Part shown: piece by piece, positions 20,611 through 23,374 of the stretch
How the letters are laid out: every line of letters begins with the position of its first letter
Position numbering within the stretch: the first letter of the stretch is position 1
Origin: QHXQ01 sp036389375
GTDB lineage: Bacteria > Acidobacteriota > Blastocatellia > Pyrinomonadales > Pyrinomonadaceae
DNA length: 23,374 nucleotides
Reading direction: 5' to 3'
Assembly (NCBI GenBank): GCA_036389375.1
Contig: DASVQA010000100.1
Location: forward strand, 1-23,374
Notes under the pieces: generated by a model
What the model was told of the DNA's origin: nothing
Seen by the model: only the letters and a program-made list of their open reading frames with translations
Databases searched by the model: none
Position numbers and translations under genes: made by a program

Positions 20611-22599
20611 ATGAAGCCACGCAACCAAACGAAGCGACTCGCACGAGGCCACACCGCTTCGGTGTCCGCGTCTTTTGTTCGCGCCGCTTCGTGTGCTTGT
20701 CTGGTCTACGCCTTGTGCGCGCTGCTGCTCGTCGCGCCTGCGGCGCTCCATGCACAGTCGGGGCGCACGCGCCAACCTGAGCCGCAGCCGACACCGCAAC
20801 CCAACGGACAACGGCCGCGCCGCACCACCGCGCCCGCGCCCAGACCCACGCCCGCCCTTGACCAGCCGGGCCAGCCCGCCACGCCCGACGAGCCACGCCC
20901 GACCGCGCAGCACACGCCCACACCGCAGCCCATAACGGCCAGCGATCCTGAGACGGGGCAGCCGGTCGAGATTGACCCGGACGAAGTGATCCACGTCAAC
21001 GCGAACCTCGTGCCGATCCCGGCGTCGGTCATAGACGAGTTGGGCCGCCCCGTCACCGATCTGGAAGTCAAAGATTTCGAGTTGCGCGTGGACGGGCAGC
21101 CGCGCCCCATCGGCGATCTCTCGCGCGCCGACACGCCCGTCCGCTTGGCGCTCCTCTTCGACAACAGCTACAGCCTGCGGTCTGCGCGCGAGATGGAAAA
21201 GCAGTCCGCGATGCGTTTCTTCCGCACGGTTATCCGCCCGGTCGATCTGGCCGCCGTCTATTCGGTGGACGACTACGAGCGGCTGATGCAGCCTTTGACG
21301 AACGACGTGTCGGCGCTCGTCCGCACGGTCGAGAGCTTTGGCGAGCCGGAAGGTTCGACGCCGCTCTTTGACGTGATGGCGAAAGCGGCCGACTATCTGC
21401 GTCCGCAGACCGGCCGCCGCGTGATCGTCGTCGTCTCGGACGGCGTCGATACGACCAGTTCGATTGACTTTGCCGAGGCGATGCGCCGCGTGCAATCGGC
21501 CGACTGCCAGATTTACGTCGTGCAGAACGGCATCAGCGACAACCCGAACCTGCACGACCTCACGGCCGAGAGTCGCATGCGCGAGTTTGCCATGCAGACG
21601 GGCGGCGCGGTCTTCGCGCCCAAGACGATCAACGATCTGCCGTCCGCCTTCGCGCAAATCTCCGCCGACCTCGCGCAGCAGTACGTCCTCAGTTATTACC
21701 CGGCGGACGACCGCCGCGACGGTCGCTTCCGCAGCATCAATCTGAGCATCAAGACGCGCCCCAACATGCGCGTGCGCGCCCGGCGCGGCTACTACCCGCG
21801 CCAGTCGCAACTCTCGGCCGCGTCCGGCTACAACTACGAACAGGTCGCACAATCTGCGCCGGCCGCGCCCGACCCGCAGCCGGCGAGCGCAGCCCCGGCC
21901 GTCGGGCTGCAACCGCAACCGTCAACGTTCAGACCGAGCGCGCCCGCGACCGGCCCCTCCTACGGCAGCAAGAATCTGAATCCCGACGACGATGCCGCAA
22001 CTAACAGAAATTCTCCGCGCCCGCTAAACGCGGGGGCGGAGAATCGCGTGCGCAGCGATGCCGCGCCGCCCGTCGCCATCGAAGTCGCGCGCCTGCCCGA
22101 AGTGCGAAGCGAAGTCGCCGCCACCACCAGCCCGCCATACGCACCGGCCGCCGCACCCACGCCCACGCCGACCCTCGCGCCGACGCCTGAACCAACGCCC
22201 GCACCCACGCCCACGCCCGAAACAACGACAGCTAAACCGAACGCCGCCCCGACGCAAACGAACGTGTCGGCCGCAAGCGGCGCGCAGCCGACGACGCAGA
22301 CGCCAGCGTCTCAGTCGCCAACGTCTGTGCCCGGCGGCGTGCTCAACGGGCGCGCGCTCAAACTACCGAAGCCGGTCTTTCCCGACACCGCCCGGCGCAT
22401 GCGCGTCACCGGCACGGTCAATGTCGAGGTGACTATTGACGAGAATGGTAAAGTGATCGCGGCGCGCGCGATGACCGGCCACGTGCTGCTCCGCGAAGCG
22501 GCGGTGGACGCAGCCCGCCGCGCGACCTTTACGCCCACCGTCCTGCACGACAAGCCGGTGCAGGTCACAGGCGTGATCGTTTACAACTTCAGTCAGTAA
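20611..22599 (+). CDS. Secreted VWFA-domain protein with C-terminal TonB-like domain
   Basis: A 662-residue envelope protein. The signal segment is at residues 18-49. A Pro/Thr-rich linker (50-115) precedes a region typical of acidobacterial VWFA proteins (HVNANLVPIPASVIDELGRPVTDLEVKDFEL, 128-158), then a VWFA domain (about 178-360) with MIDAS residues in DNSYS (184-188), GSTPLFD (Thr250) and VSDGVDT (276). A long disordered Pro/Thr linker (400-575) leads to a TonB C-terminal-like domain (576-662; GTVNVEVTIDENGKV, and the end GVIVYNF). It may bind proteins in the periplasm and link to the outer membrane. The ATG at 20611 is chosen because the signal segment follows. The DNA encoding 466-478 is a palindrome (see 22010-22044). 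It starts 17 bases after trmFO. Confidence 0.88.
   Translation: MKPRNQTKRLARGHTASVSASFVRAASCACLVYALCALLLVAPAALHAQSGRTRQPEPQPTPQPNGQRPRRTTAPAPRPTPALDQPGQPATPDEPRPTAQHTPTPQPITASDPETGQPVEIDPDEVIHVNANLVPIPASVIDELGRPVTDLEVKDFELRVDGQPRPIGDLSRADTPVRLALLFDNSYSLRSAREMEKQSAMRFFRTVIRPVDLAAVYSVDDYERLMQPLTNDVSALVRTVESFGEPEGSTPLFDVMAKAADYLRPQTGRRVIVVVSDGVDTTSSIDFAEAMRRVQSADCQIYVVQNGISDNPNLHDLTAESRMREFAMQTGGAVFAPKTINDLPSAFAQISADLAQQYVLSYYPADDRRDGRFRSINLSIKTRPNMRVRARRGYYPRQSQLSAASGYNYEQVAQSAPAAPDPQPASAAPAVGLQPQPSTFRPSAPATGPSYGSKNLNPDDDAATNRNSPRPLNAGAENRVRSDAAPPVAIEVARLPEVRSEVAATTSPPYAPAAAPTPTPTLAPTPEPTPAPTPTPETTTAKPNAAPTQTNVSAASGAQPTTQTPASQSPTSVPGGVLNGRALKLPKPVFPDTARRMRVTGTVNVEVTIDENGKVIAARAMTGHVLLREAAVDAARRATFTPTVLHDKPVQVTGVIVYNFSQ
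22010..22044. repeat. Near-perfect palindrome inside the VWFA-TonB coding sequence
   Basis: 15-base arms 22010-22024 (ATTCTCCGCGCCCGC) and 22030-22044 (GCGGGGGCGGAGAAT) differ at one position and enclose a 5-base loop (TAAAC). It keeps the reading frame, encoding NSPRPLNAGAENR in the disordered linker. Such a strong hairpin is unusual within a gene and suggests a small palindromic repeat element. Confidence 0.75.
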
Positions 22600-22613
22600 T
22601 ATGGTGAATGCAG

Positions 22614-22680
22614 AACGCGGCGGGCTGAACGATGACGGGGCGCGCGCTTGCCGCTTATTCGTCGCTCAGCCTGCCGCGTT
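22614..22680 (+). terminator. Stem-loop after the VWFA-TonB gene
   Basis: Arms 22614-22630 and 22664-22680 pair over 17 positions with two mismatches, around a 33-base loop. The flanking CGGCCTTTCGG has only a short T-run, so termination is uncertain. It ends 21 bases before the recombinase start. Confidence 0.45.
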
Positions 22681-22701
22681 CGGCCTTTCGGGGCGCTGCT
22701 T

Positions 22702-23374
22702 ATGATGGAACAGCTACTCGCACAGTTCTTCGAGCACCTGCGCTACGAGCGCAACGTGAGCGAGCACACGCTGCGCAACTACCGGATCGATCTCGGCCAG
22801 TTCTACGATCATCTCGCCCCGGCCGACGCGGACACGGGCGCGCGGCGCGAGTTCGACATCAAACAGATCGATCACATCACGATCCGCGAATGGCTCTCGC
22901 AACTGCACGCGGCGCAGAAGCAGAAGACCTCCATCGCGCGCAAACTCGCGGCGCTCCGCACCTTCTTCCAGTTCCTGCTGCGCGAAGGCGTTGTCGAGAT
23001 GAACCCGGCGAAACTCGTGGCCACGCCGCGCCTTGAGAAGAAGCTGCCGAACCATCTCTCCATCGAAGATGCGATCCGCTTTATCGAGACGCCCGACCTT
23101 GAGACTGACTTGGGCAAACGCGACCGCGCCATTCTTGAGATGCTCTACGGCACGGGCGTGCGCGTCTCGGAGTTGGTCAAACTCGATCTGCGCGACATAG
23201 ATTTTCAGAATAAGATGGCCCGCGTGACCGGCAAACGACGCAAGCAGCGCGTCGTGCCGTTTGGTGACCCGGCCAAGGTCGCCCTGATCCAGTACCTGTC
23301 CGTGCGTAGCGCTTTCCTGCAAAACGCGCCGCTCGCCGAGCGCGACACGCAGGCCGTCTTCCTCAACTATCAGG
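22702..23374 (+). CDS. xerC: Tyrosine recombinase XerC/XerD, 5' part (3' truncated by the window edge)
   Basis: The first 224 residues of a tyrosine recombinase that resolves chromosome dimers at dif; the gene runs off the window. The N-terminal core-binding domain (about 1-105; FFEHLRYERNVSEHTLRNYRIDL, then SIARKLAALRTFFQFLLREG) is followed by the catalytic domain, with the first catalytic Arg in LYGTGVRVSELVKLDLRDID and the beta-hairpin Lys in VTGKRRKQRVVPF. The usual GKG there reads GKR. The HxxR motif and the nucleophile Tyr lie beyond the edge. ATG occurs twice in tandem (22702 and 22705); no clear ribosome-binding site is seen. Neighbouring trmFO supports a chromosomal Xer protein instead of a phage integrase; XerC versus XerD is not certain. 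Confidence 0.9.
   Translation, partial: MMEQLLAQFFEHLRYERNVSEHTLRNYRIDLGQFYDHLAPADADTGARREFDIKQIDHITIREWLSQLHAAQKQKTSIARKLAALRTFFQFLLREGVVEMNPAKLVATPRLEKKLPNHLSIEDAIRFIETPDLETDLGKRDRAILEMLYGTGVRVSELVKLDLRDIDFQNKMARVTGKRRKQRVVPFGDPAKVALIQYLSVRSAFLQNAPLAERDTQAVFLNYQ

Noticed and set aside
20599..21918. 439-codon open frame on the minus strand
   Set aside because: Opposite the VWFA domain coding region; the plus strand has clear motifs, and the minus product has none.
22129..22330. Pro/Thr repeats as a tandem DNA repeat or CRISPR-like array
   Set aside because: Low-complexity coding sequence for a disordered linker; units are irregular and no spacers are present.
22702..23374. Integrase of a mobile element using the tRNA as attachment site
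   Set aside because: The recombinase has Xer-type features beside trmFO, is over 6 kb from the tRNA, and no duplicated tRNA end is seen.

Overview
The window is high-GC chromosomal DNA (roughly 65% by eye) from what is most likely a member of the Acidobacteriota, probably class Blastocatellia. I infer this from the mix of genes, not from a marker gene: a VWFA-domain protein with a TonB-like C-terminus, a protein with an N-terminal domain (LPIKVKLKNPEKVK...) of a type I recall from Blastocatellia, trmFO next to a tyrosine recombinase, and Pro/Thr-rich secreted proteins. No phage, insertion sequence, CRISPR array or rRNA is visible. Coding density is normal. No gene-free stretch exceeds 300 bases; the longest (8403-8670) shows no convincing promoter or RNA.

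Layout. (1) 1-1164: 3' part of leuS, followed by a stem-loop. (2) 1318-1989: a TlpA-like thioredoxin, ending in an intrinsic terminator shared with a convergent 76-residue charged protein (2339-2109, minus). (3) 2460-8402: a metal-handling cluster. A MerR-type promoter/operator drives a MerR regulator, a Cu(I)-type P1B ATPase and a membrane-anchored cupredoxin, with overlapping start and stop codons. Two secreted proteins follow: a Cys/His-containing 167-residue protein and a 648-residue His/Met-rich probable outer-membrane protein. (4) 8671-10318: two tandem SYLF-domain proteins separated by a long hairpin. (5) 10448-12493: a mosaic secreted protein with an AT-richer N-terminus, Cys/Pro-rich middle and GC-rich calcium-binding-like end. 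(6) 12678-13307: lexA with a clear sigma70-type promoter. (7) 13505-14596: a PfpI/DJ-1 protein fused to a ferritin-like helical domain, convergent with (8) an FHA-GAF-class III adenylate cyclase (16339-14696, minus). (9) tRNA-Thr(CGT) on minus with its own promoter and hairpin. (10) 16694-17381: a small basic protein and a 55-residue acidic protein as a pair, ending in a perfect stem-loop. (11) 17495-22599: a secreted two-domain protein, trmFO, and a VWFA-TonB protein. (12) 22702 to the end: 5' part of a XerC/XerD recombinase.

How they work together. Copper is the main theme. The ATPase would move Cu(I) out of the cytoplasm, the anchored cupredoxin could receive it, and the His/Met-rich envelope proteins could bind or pass it on; the regulator would sense metal and switch on the leaderless operon. 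The periplasmic TlpA-like thioredoxin nearby is compatible with envelope thiol chemistry but is separately terminated. The remaining genes are housekeeping (leuS, trmFO, xerC, tRNA-Thr), SOS control (lexA), probable stress response (PfpI-ferritin fusion, SYLF pair) and signalling (cyclase).

The most promising undescribed items are the metal-envelope cassette with its atypical MerR sensor, the basic/acidic small-protein pair, the PfpI-ferritin fusion, the mosaic Cys-rich protein, and a near-perfect palindrome lying inside the coding sequence of the VWFA-TonB gene.
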